64,000 bases of DNA. Origin: Anaerolineales bacterium (GTDB taxonomy: Bacteria; Chloroflexota; Anaerolineae; Anaerolineales; UBA4823). A program made the position numbers and the translations under genes. This document shows, one piece after another, positions 51,483 to 61,464 of this stretch. Each line of letters begins with the position of its first letter. Position 1 is the stretch's first letter. Under the pieces are notes generated by a model, which was not told the DNA's origin, did not search any database, and saw only the letters and a program-made list of their open reading frames with translations. The DNA is taken from positions 1-64,000 of the forward strand of contig JAFGBV010000004.1 of assembly GCA_016932955.1 (NCBI GenBank), in the 5' to 3' direction.

Positions 51483-54206
51483 ATGAGCAAATCCCATTCC
51501 CGCAGCATCCTTGCTATCCTCGCCCTCTGCCTGCTCACCCTGGCTGGCGGTCTTCTCCTCGGAGGTAAGGCGCACGGCACGGCATCCTTCCCCGATCAAG
51601 TTGTTAATGGCTCAGATGCAGAACGGCTGGTTGTACGAATTTACTATGACACTCCAGAAGAGTTGAACGCCGTCGCCGGCGAGCTGGATATTTGGGAAAT
51701 CCACCATGATCTCGGCTATGCCGTGGCGATGGTTCAGCCAGCAGAGCGTGACTGGCTGGAATCTCTGGGCTACAAAACAGAAATCGATGCCGAGAAATCA
51801 GCCGCCATCCTGGCTCCCTTGGATCCACGCTATTACTACTACGATGATAGCTACCCCAATTCGAACGGGTATTACATGGTCAATTTCCTGCAGGGGATTG
51901 CCAGCAGCTATCCAGAGATTACCCGCCTGGATAACATCGGCACTGCCTGGGAGGGAGAAAACGGCGGCTATGACCGGTATCTCTACGTGATGCGGGTGAC
52001 GAATGAGGACCCAGCCTACGGATCGATTTCCAGCAAGCCTGTTTTCTTCCTGATGGCGAACATTCATGCTCGCGAAGTGACCACGCCTGAAATGGCAATA
52101 CGCTATTTGAAGTATCTCACCAGTGGGCACAACGGTTTGGGAGGGTACAACATTGACCCGGATGTGACCTGGCTGGTGAATCATCATGTGGCGTATATTC
52201 TGGTATCAGCCAACCCGGATGGGCATTACAAAAATGAAACGAACACGGGTTTAAGCTGGCGCAAGAACGTGGATAACGATGATGGCTGCAACGATTCATG
52301 GAGTTGGGGAGTGGATCTGAACCGCAACTCCAGCTTCTTCTGGGGTTGCTGTGGCGGTTCCAGCGGCAGTCCATGTTCAATAACTTATCGCGGCCCTTCT
52401 GCCGCCTCTGAGCCGGAAACGATGGCAATCCAAAATTACATCGTTTCTACACTGGGTGATTGGAACGGGGAAAACGGAGATAACACCATTCCGCCAGCCG
52501 CGCCACAGAATACCCCCAGCGTTTTCATCACCTTACACTCCTATGGCGATCTGGTGCTGTGGCCTTGGGGACATATACCAACTACAGCGCCGAATGGCGC
52601 ACAGTTGCAGACGATCGGGCGCAAGTTCGCCTATTTCACTGACTATGAACCTGGTCAATCCTACACTCTCTATGTGACCGACGGCACAACCGACGACTGG
52701 GTGTATGGAAAGCTCGGCATCGCCTCCTACACATTTGAAATCGGTCCCGACTATGGCGCGTGTGGCGGTTTCCTTCCTTCCTACGACTGCCAGGAGGGCA
52801 CCGGCGGCGCCTCGCAAAACTTCTGGGCAGAGAATCGACCAGCCTTCATTTTCGCGCACAAGATCGCCCGTACACCCTACATCACTTCCTATGGCCCAGA
52901 TGCCCAGACTCTGGTTGTAAACCCCGCAAGCGCTTCTCCCGGCACAAACATTGACTTCACTGCCAACATCATGGATCACCGCTACGGAAGCGATACGATC
53001 TACCCCGTTTCAGCAGCAGAATACTTCATCGACGCGCCTGGACAGAATGGCACAGGTTTTGCCATGAATGTAACCGATGGCGCGTGGGGAGAGACAAGCG
53101 AGGATATTCAGGCTGTAATTGACACGGCTTCTCTGCAAACTGGGCAGCATTACCTGCTGGTTCATGGGCAAAACAACCAGGGATATTGGGGGCCTTTCAC
53201 GGCGATCTTTTTTTATGTGACGCCGCAATATGGAGTCGCCATCTCCCCCTCCAGTGCTGTGGGATGGGCTAATCCTGGCGAGGTGATTGACATTGGAATG
53301 GAAGTGACCAACCAGGGTTATTTATCCGACAGCTATGATCTCCTGATCAATAGCCCCTGGAATGTATCTGCACCAGGTTCGCTGGGTCCTCTCGGCAGTG
53401 GTCAATCGACCCTCTTCACACTGGAGATTACCGTTCCTCTTACTGCCACCTTGGGCGAAGAAGCGATCACATCCATCACGGTAAGATCACAAAATGCACC
53501 GACTATCACCTGCTCCGCGGAGGTGCAGTCTATCGCAAAGTATTACGCACTGCAAGTTGACGCTGCCCATCCAACAAAGGACGGTATCATTGGTTCTTCG
53601 GTAGAATATCAACTATCGGTCACCAACCTGGGCAATATCACCGACACCTACGATATACAGGCCACAGGCGTGTGGACGGCCAGTTTGTCTGCTACCCTGG
53701 GCCCTCTGCCAGCGGGTCACCAGGTCAGTCTTCCGCTGACGATCAGCGTCCCGATCCATGCAATCATTGGAAGCAGTGATATCACCACCATCACTGTGAC
53801 CTCGCAAGGTAATTCTGGCAAACAGGGCATAGTCACATTGCGCACCAATGCGCTGGGCATCTTTGCCCGGTTGTCAGAGAACTCTCAGACTGCCCACAAT
53901 TCCGCATTGCCGATCACCTATACAATGTACCTGACAAACACAGCAACCACCACAGATACCTTCGCGATCACTGTAACCAGCAATTGGGATGTCAGCTACG
54001 CTACCCTCATTGGTCCGTTAAGTTCTGGGGAACATACCAGTATGCCGCTCGTGGTTCATCTCCCCAACGAGGCAATCAGTGGTCAGGTTGACGAAGCTAT
54101 CATCACGATCACCTCCCAGGGATATCCAGAACGGCAAGTGTTCCTGACCATGACCACCACAACCCAATGGTATAGGGTATACATCCCCATGAGCATCCGG
54201 CAATAA
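51483..54206 (+). CDS. Secreted M14 zinc carboxypeptidase with beta-sandwich repeats
   Basis: This 907-residue protein has a signal peptide (about 1-33). The M14 domain (about 120-460) has NIHAREVTTPEM (zinc His and Glu, near 195-198), VDLNRNSSFFW (substrate Arg), ITLHSYGDLVLWPWGH (zinc His, about 352) and YTFEIGPDYG (catalytic Glu, about 418). Three NEW3-like repeats follow, starting YGVAISPSS, YALQVDAAH and LGIFARLSE, each with a V-T-N or L-T-N core. The C-terminus RVYIPMSIRQ resembles the tail of the C25 peptidase. I chose the ATG at 51483 (AAGGC upstream) because it starts the signal peptide. Confidence 0.87.
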   Translation: MSKSHSRSILAILALCLLTLAGGLLLGGKAHGTASFPDQVVNGSDAERLVVRIYYDTPEELNAVAGELDIWEIHHDLGYAVAMVQPAERDWLESLGYKTEIDAEKSAAILAPLDPRYYYYDDSYPNSNGYYMVNFLQGIASSYPEITRLDNIGTAWEGENGGYDRYLYVMRVTNEDPAYGSISSKPVFFLMANIHAREVTTPEMAIRYLKYLTSGHNGLGGYNIDPDVTWLVNHHVAYILVSANPDGHYKNETNTGLSWRKNVDNDDGCNDSWSWGVDLNRNSSFFWGCCGGSSGSPCSITYRGPSAASEPETMAIQNYIVSTLGDWNGENGDNTIPPAAPQNTPSVFITLHSYGDLVLWPWGHIPTTAPNGAQLQTIGRKFAYFTDYEPGQSYTLYVTDGTTDDWVYGKLGIASYTFEIGPDYGACGGFLPSYDCQEGTGGASQNFWAENRPAFIFAHKIARTPYITSYGPDAQTLVVNPASASPGTNIDFTANIMDHRYGSDTIYPVSAAEYFIDAPGQNGTGFAMNVTDGAWGETSEDIQAVIDTASLQTGQHYLLVHGQNNQGYWGPFTAIFFYVTPQYGVAISPSSAVGWANPGEVIDIGMEVTNQGYLSDSYDLLINSPWNVSAPGSLGPLGSGQSTLFTLEITVPLTATLGEEAITSITVRSQNAPTITCSAEVQSIAKYYALQVDAAHPTKDGIIGSSVEYQLSVTNLGNITDTYDIQATGVWTASLSATLGPLPAGHQVSLPLTISVPIHAIIGSSDITTITVTSQGNSGKQGIVTLRTNALGIFARLSENSQTAHNSALPITYTMYLTNTATTTDTFAITVTSNWDVSYATLIGPLSSGEHTSMPLVVHLPNEAISGQVDEAIITITSQGYPERQVFLTMTTTTQWYRVYIPMSIRQ

Positions 54207-54353
54207 GATCATGAGCCGCAAGAAGTGGCAGTATTCCAAATCTACCTTGGATTACTGCTGCTTCTCGCCCCATTCTGAAATCTCAAGCTCGGAATTATTA
54301 TTTTAATGACCTGATAGATGTTACCTTTGTCAAGCATACATAAAAAACCCCGG

Positions 54354-54362
54354 TGGTATAAT
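54354..54362 (+). promoter_or_regulatory. Extended -10 promoter of sucCD
   Basis: TGG-TATAAT, with the start predicted near 54369 and a leader of about 40 bases ending GAGGAGTAAAAAGGG before the ATG at 54410. No strong -35. Confidence 0.6.
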
Positions 54363-54409
54363 GCCAACGGTGCCAACCACCATGAGCCTCAAACGAGGAG
54401 TAAAAAGGG

Positions 54410-55546
54410 ATGAAATTACACGAATACCAATCGAAACAAATTTTCGCAAAGTATGGCGTCCCCATCCCCAAGGGACGCGTCGCGGCAACCGCCTCCGAAG
54501 CGCGTGCGATTGCAACCGAGCTGGGAAGCCGCGTGGTTGTTAAATCGCAGGTGCTTGTCGGTGGACGCGGCAAAGCGGGGGGCATTCGCCTGGCCAAAGA
54601 CGCTCACGAAGCAGAAGAAGTGGCCACCCAGATCCTGGGAATGGAGATCAAAGGCCTGCCTGTGCGCAAGGTTCTTGTAGATGAAGCGTCCAGCATCGAT
54701 AAGGAAATCTACCTGGGCATCACCAACGACCGGGCTGCCCGCAAACCGGTGATGATGGCTTCCTCTGAAGGCGGGGTCGAGATCGAAGAAGTGGCGCGTG
54801 TTACCCCAGAGAAGATCATCAAAGTGCACATCGACCCATTGCTTGGCCTGCGCGACTACCAGGCCCGCGACATTGCCGCGGGGATTGATCTGCCGCGCGA
54901 ACATTGGAAAGCCTTCAATCAGATTGCCAACGGCTTGTGGCAGGCTTACAAAGAATGCGATGCCACCCTGGCAGAGATCAACCCGCTGGTGATCACCGGC
55001 GATAACCACCTGTTGGCGCTGGACGGCAAAATGCTCCTGGACGACAATGCCCTCTTCCGCCACCCCGAGCTGGCAGAGCTTCGCGACCTGGATGTGGAAG
55101 CCCCGGCTGAGATCGAGGCGCGAAAATACGGCCTCTCCTTCATCAAGCTGGATGGCGACATCGGCTGTATGGTGAATGGCGCCGGCCTGGCGATGACCAC
55201 CATGGATATCATCAAGCTGTTCGGCGGCGAGCCAGCCAACTTCCTGGATATTGGCGGTGGCGCTGGGGCAGACAAAGTTGCCGCCGCACTGCGCATTATC
55301 TTATCCGATCCAAACGTGAAAGCCGTGTTATTCAATGTGTTTGGTGGGATCACCCGCTGCGATGAGGTGGCGCGCGGCATCCTGGTGGCGATGGAAGATG
55401 TCAAGCCAAAAGCGCCGATGGTGGTCCGGCTGGTCGGAACAAACGCCGAGGAAGGTCGCGAATTGCTGGCGAATGCCAATATGATCACCGCAGAAACGCT
55501 GGCCGATGCCGCGAAGAAGGCTGTGGCCGCTGCGAAGGGAGCCTAA
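54410..55546 (+). CDS. sucC: Succinyl-CoA synthetase beta subunit
   Basis: This 378-residue ATP-grasp subunit begins [38 protein letters not shown] (nucleotide binding) and [16 protein letters not shown] (phosphate/CoA interface) are family signatures. It forms succinyl-CoA synthetase with SucD, interconverting succinyl-CoA and succinate with substrate-level ATP or GTP formation in the TCA cycle. sucD follows after four bases. Confidence 0.95.
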   Translation: MKLHEYQSKQIFAKYGVPIPKGRVAATASEARAIATELGSRVVVKSQVLVGGRGKAGGIRLAKDAHEAEEVATQILGMEIKGLPVRKVLVDEASSIDKEIYLGITNDRAARKPVMMASSEGGVEIEEVARVTPEKIIKVHIDPLLGLRDYQARDIAAGIDLPREHWKAFNQIANGLWQAYKECDATLAEINPLVITGDNHLLALDGKMLLDDNALFRHPELAELRDLDVEAPAEIEARKYGLSFIKLDGDIGCMVNGAGLAMTTMDIIKLFGGEPANFLDIGGGAGADKVAAALRIILSDPNVKAVLFNVFGGITRCDEVARGILVAMEDVKPKAPMVVRLVGTNAEEGRELLANANMITAETLADAAKKAVAAAKGA

Positions 55547-55550
55547 TCCG

Positions 55551-56414
55551 ATGAGTATCCTGATTAATAAGAACACACGCCTGGTGGTGCAAGGCATCAC
55601 CGGCAACGAAGGTTTATTTCACACCCAACAGATGGCAGCCTACGGCACGAATGTCGTTTCTGGTGTAACCCCCGGAAAAGGCGGCGAATGGGTGCTGGAT
55701 GGCAAAGTGCCTGTCTTTGACTCAGTGAAAATGGCCGTCGACGCCACCGGCGCGAATACCAGCGTGATCTTCGTCCCGGCGCGTTTCTCTGCAGATGCGA
55801 TCTTCGAGGCTGCTGATTCTGGCGTCTCATTGATTGTCTGCATCACCGAGGGGGTGCCTGTGTTAGATATGATGCGTGTACGTAATTACCTGGACCAGAA
55901 AAAGGTACGGCTTCTTGGTCCAAATTGCCCGGGGTTGATCACCCCTGGCGAGTGCAAAGTGGGTATCATCCCCGGAAACATCTCGATTCCCGGCAATGTT
56001 GGCGTTGTTTCCCGCTCCGGCACTTTAACTTACGAAGTCGTGTATGCTCTCAAGCTGCTAGGCAAGGGCGTCTCCACCTGCGTTGGGATTGGCGGTGACC
56101 CCATCAACGGCACCAACTTCATTGACTGCCTGAGCATGTTCGAGGCCGATCCGCAAACCGAGAAAGTAGTGATGATTGGCGAGATCGGCGGTACGGACGA
56201 GGAAAAAGCGGCTGAGTTCATCAGCCAACACATGACCAAGCCTGTGGTCAGCTTCATCGCGGGGCAAACTGCTCCTCCCGGAAAGCGCATGGGCCACGCT
56301 GGCGCGATCATAGAAGGCGGATCGGGCCTGGCTGCCGATAAGATTAAAGCATTGGAAGCGGTCGGCGTGCGCGTTGCCTCCCATCCAGAAGAAATCCCCA
56401 GCCTGTTGGGCTAA
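55551..56414 (+). CDS. sucD: Succinyl-CoA synthetase alpha subunit
   Basis: This 287-residue subunit has the CoA-binding Rossmann part ([21 protein letters not shown]) and the phosphohistidine His249 in [13 protein letters not shown]. The start is the ATG at 55551; the longer frame overlaps sucC. A strong terminator follows at 56425. It works with SucC in the TCA cycle. Confidence 0.95.
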   Translation: MSILINKNTRLVVQGITGNEGLFHTQQMAAYGTNVVSGVTPGKGGEWVLDGKVPVFDSVKMAVDATGANTSVIFVPARFSADAIFEAADSGVSLIVCITEGVPVLDMMRVRNYLDQKKVRLLGPNCPGLITPGECKVGIIPGNISIPGNVGVVSRSGTLTYEVVYALKLLGKGVSTCVGIGGDPINGTNFIDCLSMFEADPQTEKVVMIGEIGGTDEEKAAEFISQHMTKPVVSFIAGQTAPPGKRMGHAGAIIEGGSGLAADKIKALEAVGVRVASHPEEIPSLLG

Positions 56415-56424
56415 CAGGAAGTTT

Positions 56425-56470
56425 AACGAAGTAGAGCGGACATTTGGATGCCCGCTCTACTTCGTTATTA
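56425..56470. terminator. Bidirectional terminator between sucD and acpP
   Basis: AACGAAGTAGAGCGG (56425-56439) pairs perfectly over 15 bases with CCGCTCTACTTCGTT (56452-56466), a 12-base loop. It lies between convergent genes and can serve both. Confidence 0.85.
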
Positions 56471-56485
56471 ATCTGATGATGGCTT

Positions 56486-56725
56486 TTATTCTGACAATCG
56501 CGCATCAAGATACTTGACTGCCTGATCCACGGTCTTGATGTTCTGAGCCTCTTCATCGGAGATCTCGCCGCCGAATTCATCCTCGAACTTCATAATCAGT
56601 TCAACCAAATCCAGCGAATCGGCTTCCAGATCTTCTCGGAAACGCGCATCGAGGGTTACCTTCTCTTCAGGCACGCCAAGCAACTCAACGATGATTGCCT
56701 TAACCTTTTCATACGTATCGCTCAT
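56486..56725 (-). CDS. acpP: Acyl carrier protein
   Basis: This 79-residue acidic four-helix carrier of fatty-acid synthesis attaches its 4'-phosphopantetheine to the Ser in [20 protein letters not shown] chose the ATG at 56725 ([12 protein letters not shown]), which has AAGGAGGAA seven bases upstream, over a start six codons earlier that would include the ribosome-binding site. No other fatty-acid synthesis gene is adjacent. Confidence 0.95.
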   Translation of the reverse strand: MSDTYEKVKAIIVELLGVPEEKVTLDARFREDLEADSLDLVELIMKFEDEFGGEISDEEAQNIKTVDQAVKYLDARLSE

Positions 56726-56823
56726 GGGAAGTTCCTCCTTCATTCAGCATAATTTTTCCAAAATCAGGCCAATTGTAACCCTGCCTTGTTTTATCCGTCA
56801 AGTGTTAGGGCGGGCACCTTGTT

Positions 56824-56852
56824 GACAGTCTGAATCCTGGCTGGTAAGATTA
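56824..56852 (+). promoter_or_regulatory. Promoter of the isoprenoid gene pair
   Basis: TTGACA, a 17-base spacer ending in TGG, and TAAGAT: a near-consensus promoter with extended -10. The start is predicted near 56859, 18 bases before the ATG at 56877. Confidence 0.8.
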
Positions 56853-56876
56853 TCCAGAATACAGGAACACCATTAG

Positions 56877-57908
56877 ATGGAAAAAGTTACGCCCACCAGT
56901 AACCGTAAATCCGATCATATTCACATCAACCTGGAAGAGAACGTACAATCAGGCCTCACAACCGGATTAGAGCATTACCATTTCATCCACCATGCACTAC
57001 CTGAAATCGACCTGGATGATGTGGATCTGCATATTACGCTGTTTGGCAAATCTTTGCTGGCACCGATCCTGATTTCGTCCATGACAGGCGGCACCCAGGA
57101 GGCTGCTACAATCAACCAGGCCCTGGCATCTGCTGCCCAGGTTACTGGCGTGGCGATGGGAGTAGGCTCTCAGCGCGCGGCGATCGAACAACCCGAGTTA
57201 GCCCCAACCTTTCAGGTTCGCCGGGTTGCCCCGCATATCCTGCTCTTTGCCAACCTGGGAGCGATCCAGCTCAATTATGGCTATACCATCCAGGAATGCC
57301 AACGAGCTGTTGAAATGATCGAAGCCGACGCGCTGATCCTGCATTTTAATGCCTTGCAAGAAGCCGTGCAGCCAGAAGGTGATACGCACTTCGCCGGCTT
57401 GCTGAATAAGGTGGAGCAAATATGCCATGCGCTGCCTGTACCAGTCATCGCCAAAGAGGTGGGATGGGGGTTTTCGGTTGAAGATGTGACTCGCCTGTCT
57501 GATGTAGGCGTGGCTGCGATTGATGTAGCCGGCGCGGGAGGCACCTCCTGGACGCAGGTTGAAATGCACCGCGCCCAAACCGAGAGCCAGCGCCGGCTGG
57601 CAGCAGCATTTTTCGATTGGGGTATTCCGACCGCTGAGGCGATCCAAAATGTGCGCAATGCTGCACCTCATTTGCCCATCATTGCCTCTGGGGGGCTGCG
57701 GTCGGGCATAGAGATTGCCAAGTGCCTTGCATTAGGTGCCTGCCTGGGTGGCATGGCAGGACCTTTCCTAAAAGCAGCCGCCCAATCGGCGGATGCTGTA
57801 GCACAAGCGATCACCGAAATCCAGCGCGAGATCCAGGTTTGCCTGTTCGCCTGCGGCGCTGCAAGCGTGCAGGAGATGCGAGAAAAATCTCCATTGATCA
57901 AAGGATAA
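56877..57908 (+). CDS. fni: Type 2 isopentenyl-diphosphate delta-isomerase
   Basis: This 343-residue FMN- and NAD(P)H-dependent isomerase interconverts IPP and DMAPP. Signatures are [29 protein letters not shown] (FMN site), [18 protein letters not shown] and [20 protein letters not shown]. It is followed after three bases by a polyprenyl synthase gene, so the pair supplies and extends C5 units for carotenoid, quinone or membrane lipids. Confidence 0.92.
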   Translation: MEKVTPTSNRKSDHIHINLEENVQSGLTTGLEHYHFIHHALPEIDLDDVDLHITLFGKSLLAPILISSMTGGTQEAATINQALASAAQVTGVAMGVGSQRAAIEQPELAPTFQVRRVAPHILLFANLGAIQLNYGYTIQECQRAVEMIEADALILHFNALQEAVQPEGDTHFAGLLNKVEQICHALPVPVIAKEVGWGFSVEDVTRLSDVGVAAIDVAGAGGTSWTQVEMHRAQTESQRRLAAAFFDWGIPTAEAIQNVRNAAPHLPIIASGGLRSGIEIAKCLALGACLGGMAGPFLKAAAQSADAVAQAITEIQREIQVCLFACGAASVQEMREKSPLIKG

Positions 57909-57911
57909 CCG

Positions 57912-58931
57912 ATGCAACCATCCCCAGAAGAACTTTCCCAACAAATGCTGGCTGCCGTTGAAGAAGAGCTGCGCCAAGCTACGGCAACAATAGGTGGGCC
58001 GGGATTATCAGAGCTGCATGCGATACTGGCATATCACATGGGCTGGGAAGGCGGCGAAGCTGGTTCCGCAGCGCAGGGCAAGCGCATCCGCCCACTGCTT
58101 CTTCTGCTATGTTGTGCTGCTGCCGAAGGCGAGTGGCAGAAAGCCCTGCCCGCAGCCGCAGCCGTAGAACTGGTACACAACTTCTCGTTGATTCATGATG
58201 ATATTGAAGATAACAGTCCTTTGCGGCGCGGGCGAGAAACCGTATGGAAGCGATGGGGGATTGCTCAGGCCGTCAACGCGGGTGATTCCATGTTTGCCCT
58301 TGCCCATTCTTGGCTTCAACGCATCGCCCACACCACCTCACCTGACGTTGCATTGCAGGGTTCGCAGATCTTGCTCGTTGCCTGCATCCATCTTACCCAG
58401 GGTCAATACCTGGACCTGTCATACGAGAGCCGCCTGGATTTGCGCATGGCAGATTATTGGCCTATGATAAGGGGAAAAACAGCCGCGTTGCTGGCAGCTT
58501 GCACGGAATTAGGGGCTCTTATTGCGGGCGCTGAAGATGAGCAACGCGCCGCTTACCATGCCTTTGGACAGAAATTGGGGCTGGCATTCCAAGCCCAGGA
58601 TGATTTGCTGGGTATCTGGGGAGATGCCGAGCTAACCGGCAAATCAGCTGAGAGTGACCTGGCAACCGGCAAGAAATCACTACCCGTGCTGTTTGGCCTG
58701 GAGAAGCGAGAGCGCTTTTACCAGCGATGGCAGCAGGGGCTAATTCCCCCCGGTGAAGTGCCTGAAGTTGCTGCCTTGCTGGAGGAAGAAGGCGCTCGCC
58801 AGCATACGCAGGAAACCGCCGACCGCCTGACGCAGGAAGCGCTGCAGGCTCTGGAAACAGCTCAGCCGCGAGGAGCAGCAGGAACAATGCTCCGTGAGCT
58901 GGCACATCGTCTCCTCCGCCGCCAAACTTAG
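57912..58931 (+). CDS. Polyprenyl diphosphate synthase (GGPP/FPP synthase-like)
   Basis: This 339-residue all-helical trans-prenyltransferase has the first aspartate-rich motif LIHDDIEDNSPLRRGRET and the second QAQDDLLGIWGD. GKRIRPLLLLLCCAA binds the IPP diphosphate. DDLLG in place of DDxxD in the second motif is common in this branch. Chain length cannot be read with certainty; C15-C20 is likely. It is in an operon with the type 2 isomerase. Confidence 0.88.
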   Translation: MQPSPEELSQQMLAAVEEELRQATATIGGPGLSELHAILAYHMGWEGGEAGSAAQGKRIRPLLLLLCCAAAEGEWQKALPAAAAVELVHNFSLIHDDIEDNSPLRRGRETVWKRWGIAQAVNAGDSMFALAHSWLQRIAHTTSPDVALQGSQILLVACIHLTQGQYLDLSYESRLDLRMADYWPMIRGKTAALLAACTELGALIAGAEDEQRAAYHAFGQKLGLAFQAQDDLLGIWGDAELTGKSAESDLATGKKSLPVLFGLEKRERFYQRWQQGLIPPGEVPEVAALLEEEGARQHTQETADRLTQEALQALETAQPRGAAGTMLRELAHRLLRRQT

Positions 58932-58950
58932 CCCAGAAACATAAGAAAGG

Positions 58951-60195
58951 TTACACAAACTCGCGAAATACCCGGTTGCCCAGCAGCCTGCCGCGCCGCG
59001 TCAGGCGCAGGATATCCCCCTGCTCACCCGCCCACTCCAATAATCCCTGTGCATGCTGTTGTTTAATCGCTGGAGCAAAGACACTGCGCAGATCTTGCCC
59101 AAAGCGTGCCCGAAAACGCCCTTCGGAAACCCCCTCCTCCACCAGGCGCAAACCCATCATCATTACCTCGCCCATCTCCGCTTCCTGGTCGATCTCCTGC
59201 GCTTCAACTGTTGCCGGGGTGCAAGGAAAGGAGAGGGGAATTTTGGAATCCAGAGGCATTGGTTCTTGCAGTTTATGGGAAGTAGCGTAATCGCCAGTCA
59301 TTTTATGGATATATTCTGCAGGTGAGAGCAAATTGGCAGTGTGTACACCCGCTGCGAAACCATGCGCTCCGGCGCCAAATCCCAGGTAAGGCTCCAAACG
59401 CCAGTACTGCAGGTTGTGGCGGCACACCCTCACTAAGCCGCTTGTATCACGCTTTGCCCAATTGGAGATCTCATATTGCACAAAGCCAGCATCCTCCAAA
59501 CGCTGTGCGCCTTGCTCATACATCTCCGCCGCCAAGTCCGGGTCTGGCTCGCTCAACAGGCCGCGCGCCACCCAGCGCTGCATGGGTGTGCCATGTTCCA
59601 GGGTAAGCGCATAGAGGGAGAAATGTTCGGGGTTCAAAGCCAAGGCGCATTCCAGCGTCGCCAGCCATGATTCAAGCGTTTGAGCAGGCAGACCAAAGAT
59701 CAAATCCAGGTTGATATTTTCGAAACCGGATTTACGCGCCTGGTAGACAGCACGGATCACATCCAAAGTCGTATGCTGGCGCTCCAACAAGCGCAGCTCC
59801 TCGATTTGAGCCGACTGCATCCCCAGGCTGAGGCGATTCACCCCCAATGATCGTAATCCCCCCACCAGCCGCTCTGAAAGCGTACCGGGGTTTGCTTCCA
59901 CAGTGATCTCGCAAGATGGGAGCAAGTCATAGCTGTCAACGATTGTCTCCAGGATGCGCCCAAATCCAGACTGCGGCAGGCGCGAGGGTGTGCCCCCGCC
60001 AAAGAACACGCTGTGCACGGGCAGGCGCCCGGGAAGAACGGTGCTGGCAGAGGCAGCAGAGAAGCGAAGCTCCTGGCAAAGAGCGCTTACATAAGCAGGG
60101 ATCAGGGCGTCCTGACCAGCGTAGGTGTTAAAATCACAATAGGCACAGCGATGAGCACAGAAAGGGATATGCAAATAGAGGCTGTAAGTTATCAT
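58951..60195 (-). CDS. hemW: HemW-like radical SAM protein
   Basis: This 414-residue protein has the radical SAM cluster motif IPFCAHRCAYCDFNTY near the N-terminus, SVFFGGGTPSRL (SAM binding), and a C-terminal HemN-type domain (about 330-414). HemW proteins are haem chaperones and not true coproporphyrinogen oxidases, though they are often labelled so. The motif CxxxCxYC without the fourth HemN Cys supports HemW. It converges on the polyprenyl synthase gene and diverges from the LysM gene. Confidence 0.85.
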   Translation of the reverse strand: MITYSLYLHIPFCAHRCAYCDFNTYAGQDALIPAYVSALCQELRFSAASASTVLPGRLPVHSVFFGGGTPSRLPQSGFGRILETIVDSYDLLPSCEITVEANPGTLSERLVGGLRSLGVNRLSLGMQSAQIEELRLLERQHTTLDVIRAVYQARKSGFENINLDLIFGLPAQTLESWLATLECALALNPEHFSLYALTLEHGTPMQRWVARGLLSEPDPDLAAEMYEQGAQRLEDAGFVQYEISNWAKRDTSGLVRVCRHNLQYWRLEPYLGFGAGAHGFAAGVHTANLLSPAEYIHKMTGDYATSHKLQEPMPLDSKIPLSFPCTPATVEAQEIDQEAEMGEVMMMGLRLVEEGVSEGRFRARFGQDLRSVFAPAIKQQHAQGLLEWAGEQGDILRLTRRGRLLGNRVFREFV

Positions 60196-60255
60196 GTGGT
60201 TTCTATTGTATCCTGAAATCGAAGCTTCGCTGCTGGTGTTCTAAGGCTTTGAATC

Positions 60256-60264
60256 TGGTATAAT
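60256..60264 (+). promoter_or_regulatory. Extended -10 promoter of the LysM gene
   Basis: TGG-TATAAT about 40 bases before the ATG at 60304. A short GCCGG/CCGGC repeat lies in the leader. Confidence 0.55.
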
Positions 60265-60303
60265 GCGCCAATGCCGGGCTATTCTAACCGGCGATGAGAA
60301 ACT

Positions 60304-61458
60304 ATGAGCCCTGAAATAAATCCTCCTACCTCACGAATCTGCCCCACCTGCGGAACGCGCGTCACCGAGGATGCTGTTCGCTGTGTCGTGTGCGGTGCAG
60401 AGTTAGGCACTGCGGAAAAACCCGCCCAGGCTGAGAAAGCCGTCCAGGGAAGCCGCATGCCAACTGTCACCCTTAGCTTGCCTATCGCCATCGGGCTGCT
60501 AGCGGTATTCCTCGCCATTGGCGCCTCATTGGTCTACTTTGCCTTGCGCTCACAGCCTGAAGTGATCATCCCGCCAACCGAGACTCCCACCATCACGCCC
60601 TCCCTCACCCCATCGATAACGGTTACCCTGGCTCCTCCCACACCTACCGATACTCCCCAACCCACCCCCACTCCACAAACATACTACGTACAGGAAAATG
60701 ATACCTGCCTGGGGATTGCAGCGTTCTTTGGTGTGTCGGTCAACAGTATTGTGCTCTTGAACAACCTGCCAGCAGCCTGCGATACCCTGTACATCAACCA
60801 GCCCCTGCTGATCCCCTACCCTACACCGACTGTTACGCCGCTGCCTTCTGCAACATTAGGCGTGGTTGAGCAGACGGAAGCGGCATGCGAGAAAATCTCG
60901 TATGTGGTGCAGGCAACGGATACACTGGGGAGCATTTCATCGAATTACGGCGTGCCAATGGAAGCAATCCGCGAAGAGAACGGCTTGCCTGGTGATACCG
61001 TCTATGAAGGTACAACGATCATCATCCCGTTGTGCCGCCGCTACGCAACGCCCGGCCCTACATCTACCCCTACCCTACCTCCACCCTACCCAGCCCCAAA
61101 CCTGCTGCTGCCTGCAGATGGCTCTGCCTTCACGGTAGCAGATGATTCGATCTCGCTGCAATGGGCCTCTGTCGGCACGCTGCGCGACAATGAAGCATAT
61201 GCGGTTTTCATCGTTGATGTAACCGCCGGGGAAGGCACCACGCTGACAGATTATGTCACCGATACCAAGTACCTGGCGCCTTCCACGCTGCGTCCAACAG
61301 ATAACCAGGTGCATATCTTCCGCTGGTGGATTGCTGTCGTCCGTCAAAGCGGATCTGATGAAAATGGGAACCCCATTTGGGAAAGCGCCGGAACACCCAG
61401 CACGCCTCGAGTATTTTCCTGGTCGGGTATCCCTGGTGCACCCACACCTACCCCCTGA
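60304..61458 (+). CDS. Membrane-anchored LysM protein with N-terminal zinc ribbon
   Basis: This 384-residue protein has a cytoplasmic zinc ribbon (about 12-36: ICPTCGTRV and CVVCGAEL), one membrane helix (about 57-80), a Thr/Pro-rich linker (about 85-120), a first LysM domain (about 122-165: YYVQENDTCLGIAAFFGVS), a second LysM domain (about 200-243: YVVQATDTLGSISSNYGVP), another Pro-rich linker and a C-terminal beta domain (about 265-380). It probably links the membrane to cell-wall polysaccharide. It is followed after six bases by the YibE/F gene. No catalytic domain is seen. Confidence 0.8.
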   Translation: MSPEINPPTSRICPTCGTRVTEDAVRCVVCGAELGTAEKPAQAEKAVQGSRMPTVTLSLPIAIGLLAVFLAIGASLVYFALRSQPEVIIPPTETPTITPSLTPSITVTLAPPTPTDTPQPTPTPQTYYVQENDTCLGIAAFFGVSVNSIVLLNNLPAACDTLYINQPLLIPYPTPTVTPLPSATLGVVEQTEAACEKISYVVQATDTLGSISSNYGVPMEAIREENGLPGDTVYEGTTIIIPLCRRYATPGPTSTPTLPPPYPAPNLLLPADGSAFTVADDSISLQWASVGTLRDNEAYAVFIVDVTAGEGTTLTDYVTDTKYLAPSTLRPTDNQVHIFRWWIAVVRQSGSDENGNPIWESAGTPSTPRVFSWSGIPGAPTPTP

Positions 61459-61464
61459 TCAGCC

